Positions 35,839 to 47,800 of a stretch of 64,000 nucleotides of DNA are shown piece by piece. A model generated the notes under the pieces. It ran no database searches. It saw only the letters and a list, made by a program, of their open reading frames with translations, and was not told the DNA's origin. The translations under genes and the position numbers were made by a program. This DNA is from a virus. Each line of letters opens with the position of its first letter. Within the stretch, counting starts at the first letter, position 1. Location: positions 28,659-92,658 of the IMG/VR virus record IMGVR_UViG_3300049043_000133; one strand, 5' to 3'.

Positions 35839-38445
35839 TGACTTAAACGATTTAGAATCACAAGTCAAAAAGTCAAAGATTTCTGCTGCAAGTTTTAAAA
35901 GCAAGAGTTCTTTGGGATCTGGGCAAGAGATTTTAAATATTCATAAAACAATAGGAAATCTTGCGGGACACGTAAGAAAGACTGTAATAAGAGTTGGCGC
36001 ATTAGAAAAAATAGTTAATAATCAATCTAAAAAGATTACAAGTCTTAAAAATATTTCAAAGACCCAAAGTGAAAGAATAAGTGGAACAAATATTGGTGCA
36101 AAATTACCAGGAGGTTCTGCTGATAATTTAAATAAAACTATAGTAAAAATAGCAGATGTAGTATCCTCTATTGCAGAGACTTTAAAGGCACAGAAGAAAA
36201 CGTCTGGTGCTGCAAGTGAAAATGAAAGAAAGAGAGTAGAGAGAGAAAAAGAGGACTAGCAGAAAGTAAATTAGAAAAAGTATTTGGTGGTATTATTAAT
36301 ACTGCACAGAAAATAATAGCACCTGTTAAAAGTCTTTTAGATAGAATTCTTGAATTTATTGGGACAGTTATTCTTGGAAGAATTGTTTATAAACTTGTCG
36401 GGTGGTCTGGTGATCCAAAAAATCAAGATAAAGTAAAGTCTATTATTCGTTTTGTTAAGGATTGGTGGCCTGCTTTATTGGGTGCATATGTTATATTTGG
36501 AACATCTTTTGGTAGGTTTACCAGAGGAATAATTGGTGTTGTTGGAAGATTTATTTTCCAAATTGGTAGAGTTGCTATACCACAACTTTTAAAATCTCCA
36601 ATAGGAGCAGGTGCCCTTTTATTTGGAGCAGGTGCTGCAATTCCTGCAATGTTCCCAGAGACAGTTGATGAACAAGAGAGAAAAACAAAGAGTGCCCCTG
36701 GAACAACGGAAGAAAAAATAAAAGTATTACAACAACAAAAGGCAAATCTCAACATCTTTCAAAAGATGCAAGGAGTTGGTTCAGAAATTGATGAACAAAT
36801 TTCCTCTCTTAAAACAGGACAAACAAAATCATATGGTCTTGCTGGCGGTGGATCTCCTGGTTATATAAGTGGGCAGAAAGGAGTTGATAAAATCCCTGCA
36901 ATGCTTTCTGATGGCGAATTTGTTATGTCTGCAGGCGCAGTTCAGAAATATGGTGTTGATACATTGCTGCAATGAATGCTGCTGGAGGTGGAAACAAACA
37001 GACCTAAGATTGTGAGTGGGACTACTTATGCTCAAGGTGGAGGACCTATGGGTAATATGCTCAACCCAGATCCCTCATATAAAGATACTGATAATAGAAT
37101 TAACTTAATCAAAGAACTTGAAAGATATGCTAGATCTCAATCTTCTTCTGGCGGAAATGGTAATATTATTAAAGCTTTAAATGATGTAGCATTAACATTA
37201 AAAGGTCAAAGAACAAGTAACACTTTTAGTTCTGATAATCCTCTATCTAGTTTCAGGAACCCTTGGAAAAAATGCTTTATCCCAGGGGCAAAGATTACTT
37301 GGAAAAGCACAAGATCCGGGAAAATTATAGAGGAATTTTAAACAAAGGACAACAACTATTAAAAAGTGCTACATCTATGGGTTCTAGAGTATCTGGTAGT
37401 ATTAAAGATAGAATTCTTAAAACAGTAGATTTCCACTAGCAGCTCTTGAAAAGTTTGGATCAGAGCGTGAAAATGCATTAATTAAATCTGGGCAATTAAA
37501 ACCAGGTGAATCTTTAACGAAGACAACTCAAAAAAGACTTGCTGATCGTGATGCATATGTTAAAAGTCTTTATGACCCTAAAAAAGATAGGGGTCCTTTA
37601 GGTCTTTTAAAAAAACACATCAAGATATACAAAATAAAGGATTGATAACAGACCCGTTTGCTGCTCTTGGATTAAAAGAAGCGGGAACTGAAAAATTTGT
37701 AGAAAAAATAAGTGGAGGAAGAATTAAAAATCTTGGAGCAAAAATAACAGGTCTTCAGTATGCTGCAAAGGGATTATTGGGTCCATTAGGATCGGCATTT
37801 AGAATTGATGATAGAGGTTCTTTAGGGAGATATGTAAGACCTGCAATGCTTGAGGCACAAAAAAGAGGTCAAGGTGGAGTTGGTGCTGTTGGATTGGGGC
37901 AAAAAGATTATAATAGATTGATGGGAGATAAACTTGCTAATCTTGCATTGGGACAATTTAGTTTTAATGTTGATAAAAGTGGTAAAGCAAAAACTGATGA
38001 TGTTTATGATTCTAATAAATCTTCTTCAGATTATTTTAAAAAGGCGCGATCTGCACTAAAAAGTGGAAACGTGGGTGGAGCATTATTTCAAGGTCTTTCT
38101 GGAGTATTGAGAATTAATCAAAACACTGGTTGGGGAAATTTAAGACCTGGAGGATCTGGTATTGATTTGGGTGGAGGATTTACTCCAACAGATTCTAAAG
38201 GAAGACCAAAAACTCCACAACAAATTGCTGCCGAAAAAGCAAAAGTTGCAAAACCAAAATCAAAAACATCACCAGTAAAACCACCTGTCAAATCAAATCC
38301 AAAAGTTGTTTATGGACCTCCAGTCCCAACAACTGGAAGATTTGGTCAAGGAAATAAATCTGCAGGAAGCAAACCTCCTAGTTTTTCTGCAAATTATCCC
38401 AAAGGTATGAGAAGTAAAACAGAAACTTTGGGATTAATGAGGTAA
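35825..38445 (+). CDS. tape-measure-like tail protein (frameshifted)
   Basis: A large protein of about 870 residues in several frames. The N-terminal part (to 36259) is helical with heptad-like SKKITSLKNISKTQSERI. Then come KLEKVFGGIINTAQKII, hydrophobic helices ILEFIGTVILGRIVYKLV and LLGAYVIFGTSFG, a Gly/Ala-rich membrane-like part, and GVDKIPAMLSDGEFVMSAGA near 36890, a motif common in tape-measure proteins. The last 270 residues (from 37642) are Gly/Lys/Pro-rich. Breaks near 36258, 36974, 37265-37330, 37440 and 37640. It probably sets tail length and passes through the host membrane. Confidence 0.65.
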
Positions 38446-38450
38446 AATAA

Positions 38451-41400
38451 ATGGCAATAACCTCAGATAAACTTCTAAACAGACCATCAGAACTTCACAG
38501 GCGTTATGCTGGAAGACTTGCTATGAAGGAAGATCTTCAGAAGCGTATGGTTCAAGGTGGTTCTACTAATATAGTTTTAACTAAAAAGTCTATCAAAAGT
38601 ATTGATATTATTAAAGATAGAGTTATTGAAATTGATAGTCTTCTTAAAGGAACTCTTGCTATAGAAAAGAAAAAATTAGATACACAAAAAAGACAAGAGA
38701 GTGGTAAAAGAAGAGAAAAAGAAGAAGAAAAACTGGAAACAAAACCACAAGCAGAAAAGAAACCAATTAAAGTACCCAGTCTTCCAAGAATGGGATTTTT
38801 TGCTTGGGTTAAAAACTTTATTGGAAATATAATTCTTGGATATTTTGCAGTAAGACTTGTAAAATTTCTACCATTAGCAGTTCCTATTGTTAAGTTTATA
38901 GGTAAAGCAACAGACTTTGTAATTGATATTGGTGGAAAACTTTTAGATGGTCTTGCAACATTTATTGATTGGGGATATAAAGCATATGATGCTACTCGTG
39001 GATTTATGAAGAATTTGTTTGGCGAAAAACAAGCAAAAGAATTTGATAAACTTTCTGGTCTTTTAAATCAATTTTTAAATTTAGCATTGATTGTTGGAAT
39101 GGCTGCTGCGGGATCTGGAGGTCTTGGTGGTAGAGGTGGTGGTGCTGCAGAGGCTGCTGCAGGAAGACCAAGACCAGGAACTGGTGGAAGACCTAAGGTA
39201 ACCACTTCTGGTGGAGGTGGTGCTGGTAGACCTGGTATAAGAAATCCTCTTAGACAAAGACCAACGGTAACAACTGGAGGAAAACCTCAATTCAGATTAC
39301 CTGGAACAGGACCAAAGATTACTGGAAGTGGTGCTAAAGGTATCCTTTCTTCAGTAAGACCATTCCTAAAAAGAATTCCGTTACCTGTTGTTGGTGCATT
39401 AATTGATTTTGGATTGTCTGTAGCACTTGGGGAAAATCCTGGAAGAGCTGCATTCAGAGCAATTGGTGCTGGACTTTTAGGTGCAGTAGGTGCTGCAGCA
39501 GGATCTGTTGTTCCTGTCGCAGGAAACTTTTTAGGTGGACTTGCTGGTGGTTTTGTTGGAGATGCAGTTGGTGGTGCATTATATGATGCTTTCTTCGGTA
39601 ATAAAAAACCTCAACAAAAAAGTAAAGGAATAAAAGCAGCAGGTGGTGGAATGGCACCAAGAGGATCAGTAACTCGTGGCGGAATGTCTCAAGGAGGAGT
39701 TAAAAGAACAATTAACTCAAAGCAAAAAGGAAAATATAAAAGAACCATACCACAAAAACCAGGAAAGGTGGAAATAACTTCTCCTGGTGCAGATATTGGT
39801 GGCAAAGATAAATTGTTTGGAATATTTCCAAATCCACTTGCCACCGCACAGAAAGTTGTAGATGCAATAAATCCATTTAAAACTGTTAAAGATGCGGGTG
39901 AGGAACTTGGAAAGACTGATTATTTTGGTCCCATTCTTGCAATTTCATCAAAAATAACGGCAGGACAAAAACCATCTCAACAAGATTATCAAAATGTTGG
40001 TCGCGGTCTTAACTTATTAATTGCAAAAGGAATACAGGACAAACAATTAAAAGGAGGTATTGTTGCTGCTTTTGCTGAGGGTGGAATGGTAGATCCTGAT
40101 ATTTTATCTGCTGCAGAAACTGGTGGAGATATTAGCAATTGGGTAGCAAAAACATTCCAAGGTGAGATTGAAAGTAATGCTCAAAAAACTTTGAGAATGA
40201 TACGTGAGAATTCTGAGAAAAAGCAATTAAACGAAGGACCAGATAAAAGTGATCCAACATTAGGTGTTGATGATGAATTGCCCCCAGGAGGTTTAACAAA
40301 AGGGCAGTGGGGTCCTTTATTAGATTTAATTGCAGGAAAAGAATTGGTGGAAACTACGAAGCAATGTATCCAAGAACGAAACTTCCAGGTGCAACTAAAA
40401 TGACTATTGCTGAAGTTGCAAGAAGAGCAACTGGTGCTGTTGGAAAGTACCAACAACTTCCACAATATCTTGTTGGAAGAGCAAAGGCAGCGGGTTTAAA
40501 TCCAGATAAGGATCTTTATAGTGCAGAAAATCAAGAAAAAATTATTATCAATGTCAATATTAAAGGGAAGAGGAGGGCAAAAATGGTTAGAAAATAAGAT
40601 AAGTGATGAAGAGTTTATGCAAGGTCTTTCTCAAGAATTTGCATCGCTTCCAAATGCACAAGGTAGGTTTTATTATCCTGGGCAGAGAAGTGCAATGACT
40701 CCTCAAAAAATTAAAGCATCTCTTGCAAAAGTTAAAGGGGTGGGTATTCTCAAGATGAACTTGCTAGGTCTATGCAATCAGTTTCTACTGCTGCAGCGAC
40801 TGGATCAATGGGAGACAGGCAAAAAAATGTTGTAGAACTTGGAAAATTTATACAATCTTTGGGAGTTGCAAAAGGTAGTGGGGTCACTGAGAATCCTTCT
40901 TTTGGTGGAGTATCAAATGTTCATAAAGGAAGAGGACATTATGAAGGAAGAGCAATTGATATTGGAGGATATGGTGGTAGATATGGAAAAGCGCAGATTA
41001 GGGAAAACCTTTATTGATGACCAGTCTGCAATTTTAGCCGCGATTGGTAAGTTTGCTGCTAAGACAGGAAAAAGACCATCATTACTTCTTCATGGAGATA
41101 ATGATCCGGAACACTGGCATCACGTTCACGCTGAGTATGCAAAAGGTGGAGAAACCTTAGGATATCCACACCTTGCTACGCTTGGTGAAAAAGGAAAAGA
41201 AACTGTTATTGATGCTGATAGTTCTGTTCCAGAAGCAAGAAACATGTTACTTGCTATGAACCAAGCAACAGATAAACGAAGTGTAATGAAAGCAATACAA
41301 CAATATGCTCCTTATGATGCTCTTGCACCACAAACAATCATTATGCAATCACCACAGACTTCATCTCAAGATTATGGTTCTGACTCTCGTGCAAGTGGTG

Positions 41401-41468
41401 GTTTAGGTGTAATGATGTCTGGAGAAGAAGAGGAAGATCCGTTTAGATCTCTTTATATTGGTGGGTAA
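38451..41468 (+). CDS. tail protein with muramidase-like and M15-like peptidase domains (frameshifted)
   Basis: About 1000 residues. N-terminus ITSDKLLNRPSELHRRYAGR is helical, followed by membrane-type helices FIGNIILGYFAVRLVKFLP and a Gly-rich hydrophobic stretch (about 200-380). Near 40310-40720 is a lysozyme-like domain: WGPLLDLIAGKE, GGNYEAMYP, RATGAVGKYQQLPQYL, EFASLPNAQG. Near 40900-41140 is a second hydrolase: VHKGRGHYEGRAIDIGG and DPEHWHHVHAEYAKGG, the HxxGxAxD and HxxH zinc motifs of M15-type peptidases. Ends in MMSGEEEEDPFRSLYIGG. Breaks near 40347, 40560, 40760 and 40995. It would open the cell wall during DNA entry. Confidence 0.75.
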
Positions 41469-41491
41469 ATAGAAATAAGAGGTAATAAAAA

Positions 41492-42848
41492 ATGGTAAAT
41501 CCAATAATCTCAAAAAGTGCTGAACCTTCTTTTATAGAAAGGATAGACATTATTTCCAATAAGGATCAAAGTAAAACAGTAAGCGTTACTAATGGAACAA
41601 TTCGTTTGATGTATTATGAAAGCATACTTCAAGATTCTGTTAAAGCAACTGTAACTTTTACTGATACCTGGAAATGCTATTGATAACAAGACTGTTTTAG
41701 AAGGATTACCTTTAGTGGGACAAGAAAAAGTATTTGTTAAATTTTCGGATAATAATAGTTCTACTTTAAATCTTACTTTATATGTAAACAAGATTACACC
41801 AATAGTTGAAGATACTACCAAGTCTATGATTCAAATGGAATTGGTATCCAAAGAATTTATTATGAATGAAAAAGTTAGATTGAATACTAGGTTTGATGGA
41901 AAAATATCCGAACATATTAGAAAAATTTTAACCAACCAAAATTATTTGGCAACCCAAAAAATGTTGACATTGAAGAAACTTCAAATAATTATAATTTTAT
42001 AGGCAACAATAGAAAACCATATTATGCTATGAATTGGTTATCTAAAAAAGCAGTATCTTCTCAAAATCAAAAGAAAGGTGATAGTGCAGGATACTTTTTC
42101 TTTGAAACATCTGAAGGGTTCTTTTTTAAATCTATTGATGGATTACTTTCACAAGATAAGAAAAAGTCAATTACTTTCAATCAGTCTCCAGACTCCAGAG
42201 GAGAAAAATACGCCTGCGGGATATGATGTTAAAGCTTTAGAGTACTCAAAAGATAATAATATTGATGTGCAAGAAAAACTTAAAATGGGCTTTTTCCACA
42301 AGGACAGTATTATTTGATCCGTTTTCTTGTTATTATGAAGTAATTACTCCAAATGCAAAAGGAAAAGAACAATCGCTTAAACTTGGAGGTAAAGAACTTC
42401 CTACATTAAATCCAGAGTTTGATAAATCTGGAAATAATAAAGATTTTTCTAGAACAACATATTATCTCTTAGATAAAGGAAGTCTTCCCTCGGGTAGTGG
42501 TGTTGGAAAGTCTCAGCAGCAATTAGGAGAAAAATCAAAGAAGAAAATTTTGATCCAAAAAACATTTTAAATCAGGCTATAATGAGATACAATCAATTAT
42601 TCTCTCAAAAATCAACAGTTACTATACCTGGAGATTTTTCTTTACATGCTGGAGATGTTGTTTTTGTTGATGCAAAACAACTTTCTGATGCTGATGAAGA
42701 AATAAATAAGGAATATGGTGGACATATATATTATGGCAGATTTATGTCATTATATTTCTACAAAAGAAACATATACAAAACTTAATTTGGTAAAGAGATT
42801 CTTTTGGTCAGAAAAGGAAATCACACCTCGGGCAAAATTCCATTATGA
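41492..42848 (+). CDS. baseplate hub protein, gp27-like (frameshifted)
   Basis: Segments in several frames: VNPIISKSAEPSFIERIDI, TLNLTLYVNKITPIVED, MIQMELVSKEFIMNEKVRLN, YAMNWLSKKAVSSQ, GYFFFETSEGFFFKSIDGL, FDPFSCYYEVITPNAKGKEQ, RYNQLFSQKSTVTIPGDFSL, and LCHYISTKETYTKL. The order (N-terminal barrel, FFFET..GF.F.SID, IPGD..L.aGd.v) is that of T4 gp27-type hub proteins. About 450 residues. Breaks near 41670, 41960, 42210, 42285, 42550, 42750 and 42800. It would form the hub trimer holding gp5. Confidence 0.68.
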
Positions 42849-43063
42849 CTTCTAGAAGTATTCATCAACATATAAATGATAATCGTGATGAATTGGATGA
42901 TCCAAATATTAATTCTCAACGTCGTCGGCACATTGAAAGTGAATTAATTTCTCTTGAAAAGTATCAATTAAATCATCCAGACGATGATTATGATCCATCT
43001 TCATTTGAAATGTATTGTGATGAAAATCCAAATGCGTCTGAATGTAAAAAATATGAGGTTTAA
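42845..43063 (+). CDS. small acidic hypothetical protein
   Basis: A 72-residue protein: SRSIHQHINDNRDELDDPN, RRRHIESELISLEKYQLN, and an acidic end DDDYDPSSFEMYCDENPNAS. The start overlaps the hub gene stop. It lies between the two hub genes, as a small gene often does in cyanophages. Function unknown. Confidence 0.6.
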   Translation: MTSRSIHQHINDNRDELDDPNINSQRRRHIESELISLEKYQLNHPDDDYDPSSFEMYCDENPNASECKKYEV

Positions 43064-43069
43064 TAATTG

Positions 43070-44803
43070 ATGGAAGGTGGAGCATTATTTAATCCTGGAT
43101 TTTTAGGTGGTAATTTTTTATGGTGGGTTGGGCAGATTGCTGACGATTCCACTTGGAGAGATAATATACTACCTGGAAAATTTGCCGATAAAAATAGTGT
43201 TGCTGGATGGGGATATCGATATAAAGTAAGAATTATAGGTCTTCACGATCAAGAAGAAGAAACACTTCGTTCTGAAGAACTTGCTTGGGCACAAGTAATG
43301 TATCCAGTGACTGCAGGAGGAGGACAATCTTCCGCATCACAAACACCAAATCTTCGTCAAGGAAACTTTGTATTTGGATTCTTTCTTGATGGACAGGATC
43401 AGCAAGTTCCAGTGATTATGGGTGTGTTGGGCAATAATGCTCAAACTTCTTTATCCAGTCAAACTGCCCTGACTGGAGGAAAGAATTTTACTGGCCAAAG
43501 TGGTTATGCAAATACACAAGAACCAAAAACAGGCAGCAAGAAAGAAAAAGTTCCTGATGAAGAAAAGGTTCTTGTAAAACCAAAAACAGCAGAGCAAGCA
43601 TCAGAGTGTTCTCCTGCTCCTCCAGGAGTTTTTGTAAATAAATATGGTCTTCGTTCAGATAAATCTCTTACTTCTACTCAACTTGCAGATGCTCAAAGTG
43701 CAAGAGCAGAAGCAGATCAAAGAGGATTAACTGGTGCAGAAAGAGATGATTATGTTCAAAAAAAAGTTGCACAAGGAATTCAAAATCGTTGCAGAGAAGC
43801 AAACTCACCATCATCAACATCACAACCAGGAGCAACAAAAGAAAGCACAAATGCGGTTCATCAAACCAGTGCAGGTGATAAAAAGAGGCAGGATAAGTAT
43901 GATGAAAGAATTCCATTGTTAAAACCAGATGATAAAGTTGGATCTGCAATTAAAGCAATTCAAACAGTATTGGATAATTTAATGCGAGAAATTGCAAAGT
44001 ATTTGAATGCACTTAAGTGTTATGCTGATGCGGTTACAAGTTTAATTCGTGAAATATTAGGTTTAATCTCAAAGGCTGCTTGTATTATTGCAAAATATAT
44101 GAAAATAATTTTTGATAAGATTATGGAATATGTTTTAAAGTTATTGAACAAGGAATTGAATAATGTTGTTTCTGCGATGCCTTCAAGTATGAGGCATATG
44201 TTTGGAGATATGAAAGAGATTATTACTGAACTTATTCTATGTCTTTACAATAAAATCACACAAGGACTTTGTGGACTGATTGAGGCTTTATTACTTGCTG
44301 CATTACAACCAAAAAAGATAGAACAACAAGCAAAGGAAAGTACAAATGATAGAAGAAAAAATCCATATGTTCCAATGTGTTATGCAGAAGAAATTGTTGG
44401 TCAAGCAATTTCTTTTAATAAAGATCAAATCACGCAAGCAAACAATAGTTTAATTAATAATGTAAATGCCTTTCTTGGCGATATACAAGGTCAAATTTCT
44501 GGAGTAAGTGGATCTTTTGCAGATATCACTTCATTAATTGGTAATATTGATGGAAGTATGACTTCTGCTTTAAGTTTTGAAAATCTTAAATTAAATGTTT
44601 TTGGATGTGAATTAAAACCAAATGTGGCAGTATCTGATTTTTACACCTTTGCAAGAGGCGGTGCATCTCAACCAGAACCCCAATTACCAAATCTCAAATC
44701 TGTCGAAGACGTTGCAGCAAAGACAACATCAGTAACTCCAACTGCAGAAATTCCTTATGTTGAACCAACAAAAGCAACTCCGGACGTGAATTTAAAAAGA
44801 TAA
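43070..44803 (+). CDS. 5: baseplate hub gp5-like protein without lysozyme
   Basis: A 577-residue protein in one clean frame. The OB domain has NFLWWVGQIADDSTWRDNIL, YRYKVRIIGLH, LAWAQVMYPVTAGGGQ and NFVFGFFLDGQDQQVPVIMG, as in gp5 and VgrG spikes. T4 gp5 carries a lysozyme insertion after the OB domain; none is visible here. Instead a low-complexity linker leads into helices YADAVTSLIREILGLISKAA and a C-terminal part with NVFGCELKPNVAVSDFYTF. The wall-cutting function may have moved to the protein at 38451. I chose ATG 43070 over TTG 43067. Confidence 0.85.
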   Translation: MEGGALFNPGFLGGNFLWWVGQIADDSTWRDNILPGKFADKNSVAGWGYRYKVRIIGLHDQEEETLRSEELAWAQVMYPVTAGGGQSSASQTPNLRQGNFVFGFFLDGQDQQVPVIMGVLGNNAQTSLSSQTALTGGKNFTGQSGYANTQEPKTGSKKEKVPDEEKVLVKPKTAEQASECSPAPPGVFVNKYGLRSDKSLTSTQLADAQSARAEADQRGLTGAERDDYVQKKVAQGIQNRCREANSPSSTSQPGATKESTNAVHQTSAGDKKRQDKYDERIPLLKPDDKVGSAIKAIQTVLDNLMREIAKYLNALKCYADAVTSLIREILGLISKAACIIAKYMKIIFDKIMEYVLKLLNKELNNVVSAMPSSMRHMFGDMKEIITELILCLYNKITQGLCGLIEALLLAALQPKKIEQQAKESTNDRRKNPYVPMCYAEEIVGQAISFNKDQITQANNSLINNVNAFLGDIQGQISGVSGSFADITSLIGNIDGSMTSALSFENLKLNVFGCELKPNVAVSDFYTFARGGASQPEPQLPNLKSVEDVAAKTTSVTPTAEIPYVEPTKATPDVNLKR

Positions 44804-44806
44804 ATA
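44799..44806 (+). promoter_or_regulatory. late promoter
   Basis: GATAAATA, overlapping the gp5 stop region and 35 bases upstream of the giant structural gene. Confidence 0.55.
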
Positions 44807-44840
44807 TGATTAAACTGGAACCAGAAAGATTGTAATATAA

Positions 44841-47800
44841 ATGTCTTTTAACATTTTTGGACCTGCTTCAAAAGATGCGATTAAAGTTGGATACATTTCC
44901 ACAGACAGGGGATTTGTTGAGGGAGTATCGATATGTGAGGCTAATGATTACGCAAAGTTAAATCCTGGAACTCGTTTTATTTTTAAAACCAGAAACTTTA
45001 TTAAGTATTTGAATATTAATGAAGTCAATCAATTAACTCCAAGTGATTTTGTTTCTAAAGAAGATTCCTGTGGAGGGATACAACTTGAGGCAGAATGTGG
45101 ACCCCCTCAAGTTTATTTTTATGGCGGTGGCGGAGTTGGTGTTCAGGGAAATCCAGTCATCGGTGAAGATGGTTCATTACTTGCAATTGATTTAGTTTCT
45201 GGTGGATTTGGTTATCAATATCCTCCAATCGTAGAGGTTAAGGATAGATGTAATATTGGAGTGGGTGCAGTCACTCGTGCTGTAATTGGCGAAATTACGG
45301 AGACAGTTGAGTTTTATGATCAAGAAGAGGACTTTGAAGACTATGAAATCTGTCAACCAACTGATGTTGGATTATGGGTTGAGGTATGGTCCCGATGGAC
45401 AGACCTATAGGTTCTTGGGACCCAACTTTATATGCTAATCTAACAAACGATCCAATTGCTTTAGAGATTAAAGAATATCAAGATTTTCTTAAACAACTGC
45501 AAAATCCTTGGTGGAGCACAAGAAAAGAAGCACCATTAAGAATGACTTCTGCAAATAAAGTTACTAGAACAAGATTTAATGTAGATTATCCTGCTTGGAA
45601 TGAATTTATGAATTCATTTGCAATCTCACCCGTTCCCAAATCAAATGTAACGGGAAGTGATTTTGCAGGTATTCCATTCACCTTTGAGTGGGAAGAAGAA
45701 TTTCCGTATGATGGAGAATATGTCTTTAGAGGATTGTGTGACAATAAAGCAGAGTTTTATTTGGATAATATTAAAATAACTGATCTCAAATCTTTTAAAG
45801 ATACCCCAGAAGCAATTACAAAAACACTGAAGGCAGGGGTCCATAGAATTCGTCTTGATTTATTAAACATACCAATTAAAGAAAAGATTGCAAAACAAAT
45901 TATCACACAACCATCAATCCCAGATCAAAAACCATTTAAAATCACTGCTGCTTATTCTGGAGTTAAAAATGTTTTAAATAATTTTAAAGCAGGTATCTAT
46001 AAAGTTAGAGTATTATATAAACAAGTAACAGGTCCTTCAGGTATTGCGATTGAAATTAAAAATAAGTCAAATGGTAAAGTTGTTTTTGATAGTTTAAGTG
46101 ATATTAATGGGTCGAATGTTAAGTTACTTCCTGTTACTTCTAGTCAATATCCTATAGAAGGATTTGAGTTAAACTCACCAGAAAGTCAAATCTTTTTACA
46201 AAGAAGTGGGGTTTTTCCTGAAGACGTAAAAGACCAATCAAGTACTAATATTGAATGGTCAAATGTATACATTACTGAAGAAGGAGACTATGAAATTACT
46301 GCAAGTGCTGATGATGAAATAGTTCTTGAAGTACTCATTGCAGGTGCTTTGCCTACAGAAACAAACACACAATCTTCAAAGATTTCAACATCATCTCAAA
46401 ACATACAGTCAAGAAATATTTTTAATACAATTGATTATATCAACAAAGCAGACAGAGGACTTTGGAGAACCTTTCCTTCTGTGGGAAGAGATGGCGATTT
46501 TATTCATCAATATGGAATTACACCATTTGATCCAAATACAGAAGAGTCAAATACAAATAGTTACGCAGGAACTCATACAATCAATTGGAGAAACATTACA
46601 TTTCCAATTGATGGAAACTATAATATTGAAGTAATGGTTGATGATAATGTAACTTTAACATTTACCGGTCCTTCTGGTGATACAGTTATTACCAAAAAAG
46701 GATTTAGTGGTCCTGGAAGAAGTACAGGAAAAACATTAGAGACGAAGTTTTTTAAGGCAGGTTCATATAGCATCAAAGCAGATTTAGAACAAATTCCAGG
46801 CAAGCCATTAGCACAAGGAAATCCAATGGCTCTTGCTGTGAATGTTGAAACTTCATTTACTGAAGAAGAAGTTATCTCTGCAAAATCTTGGAATGAAAAT
46901 CCAATGGGTGTTGCATTAACAATTGATGCACCAATGCCCCCAATTCCACAAGAACCAATTATACAACAAGAAGGGAGATGTCCAAACAATCCAATCTGGA
47001 CAACAAGATTTCCGAATGCAAAAGAGAAGTGGTGGCCTGTTAAATATGACTCAGCAAGGCAAGTTGGAGTAAGTTTACCAATCGTTATGCAATCTCTCCA
47101 GTTCCACCACTTTCTAGTAAAGGAAGTGATAGTGGTGGTGTTGTTTATCGAAACACTTGGGATTTGGATATTCCTTACGATGGTTTTTATGCACTTAAAT
47201 CAACTGTAGACAATGCAGGTAGGATTCTGATTGATGATGTGCCTATTATGCAGGCAAATTATATTCCAACAGAGTTAAGAAACACTAGAGGTGGAAGTGG
47301 TGCATTAAGAAGAAGTGGAATTGCTGCAATTGATGGTGATGGAATCATCTATAACTTGAGAGAAGAAAATCCAAAGGCAAGAAAAATCTTCCTGAAAAAA
47401 GGAAGACACACAATACAAGTTGAAGTTGAAAATGGTATTACAGAAACCTTTGAATTGGTAGATAAAAAGATTTTCAGCACAAAAGATTGGTTATTTAAAA
47501 CCAATCCTCCAGTCATTCCAGATCAAAAACCATTTAAAGTATCTGCTGAATATTCTGGAGTTAAAAATGTTTTAAATAATTTTAAAGCAGGTATCTATAA
47601 AATAAGTTCAAATTATCGTCAAGAACTTCCTCCATCAGGAATTGCAATTGAGATTAGAAATAAATTAACAGGTAAAGTAGTTTTTGATACTTTACAAAAC
47701 ATTAATAATTCAAATGTTAAGTTACTTCCTATTACTTCTAGTCAATATCCTATAGAAGAATTTGCATTAAACTCACCAGAAAGCCAGCAGTTTTTGTTGA

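Noticed and set aside
39081-39660. Minus-strand Ser- and His-rich frames
   Set aside because: Low-complexity complements of the Gly/Ala-rich tail gene, without start signals.
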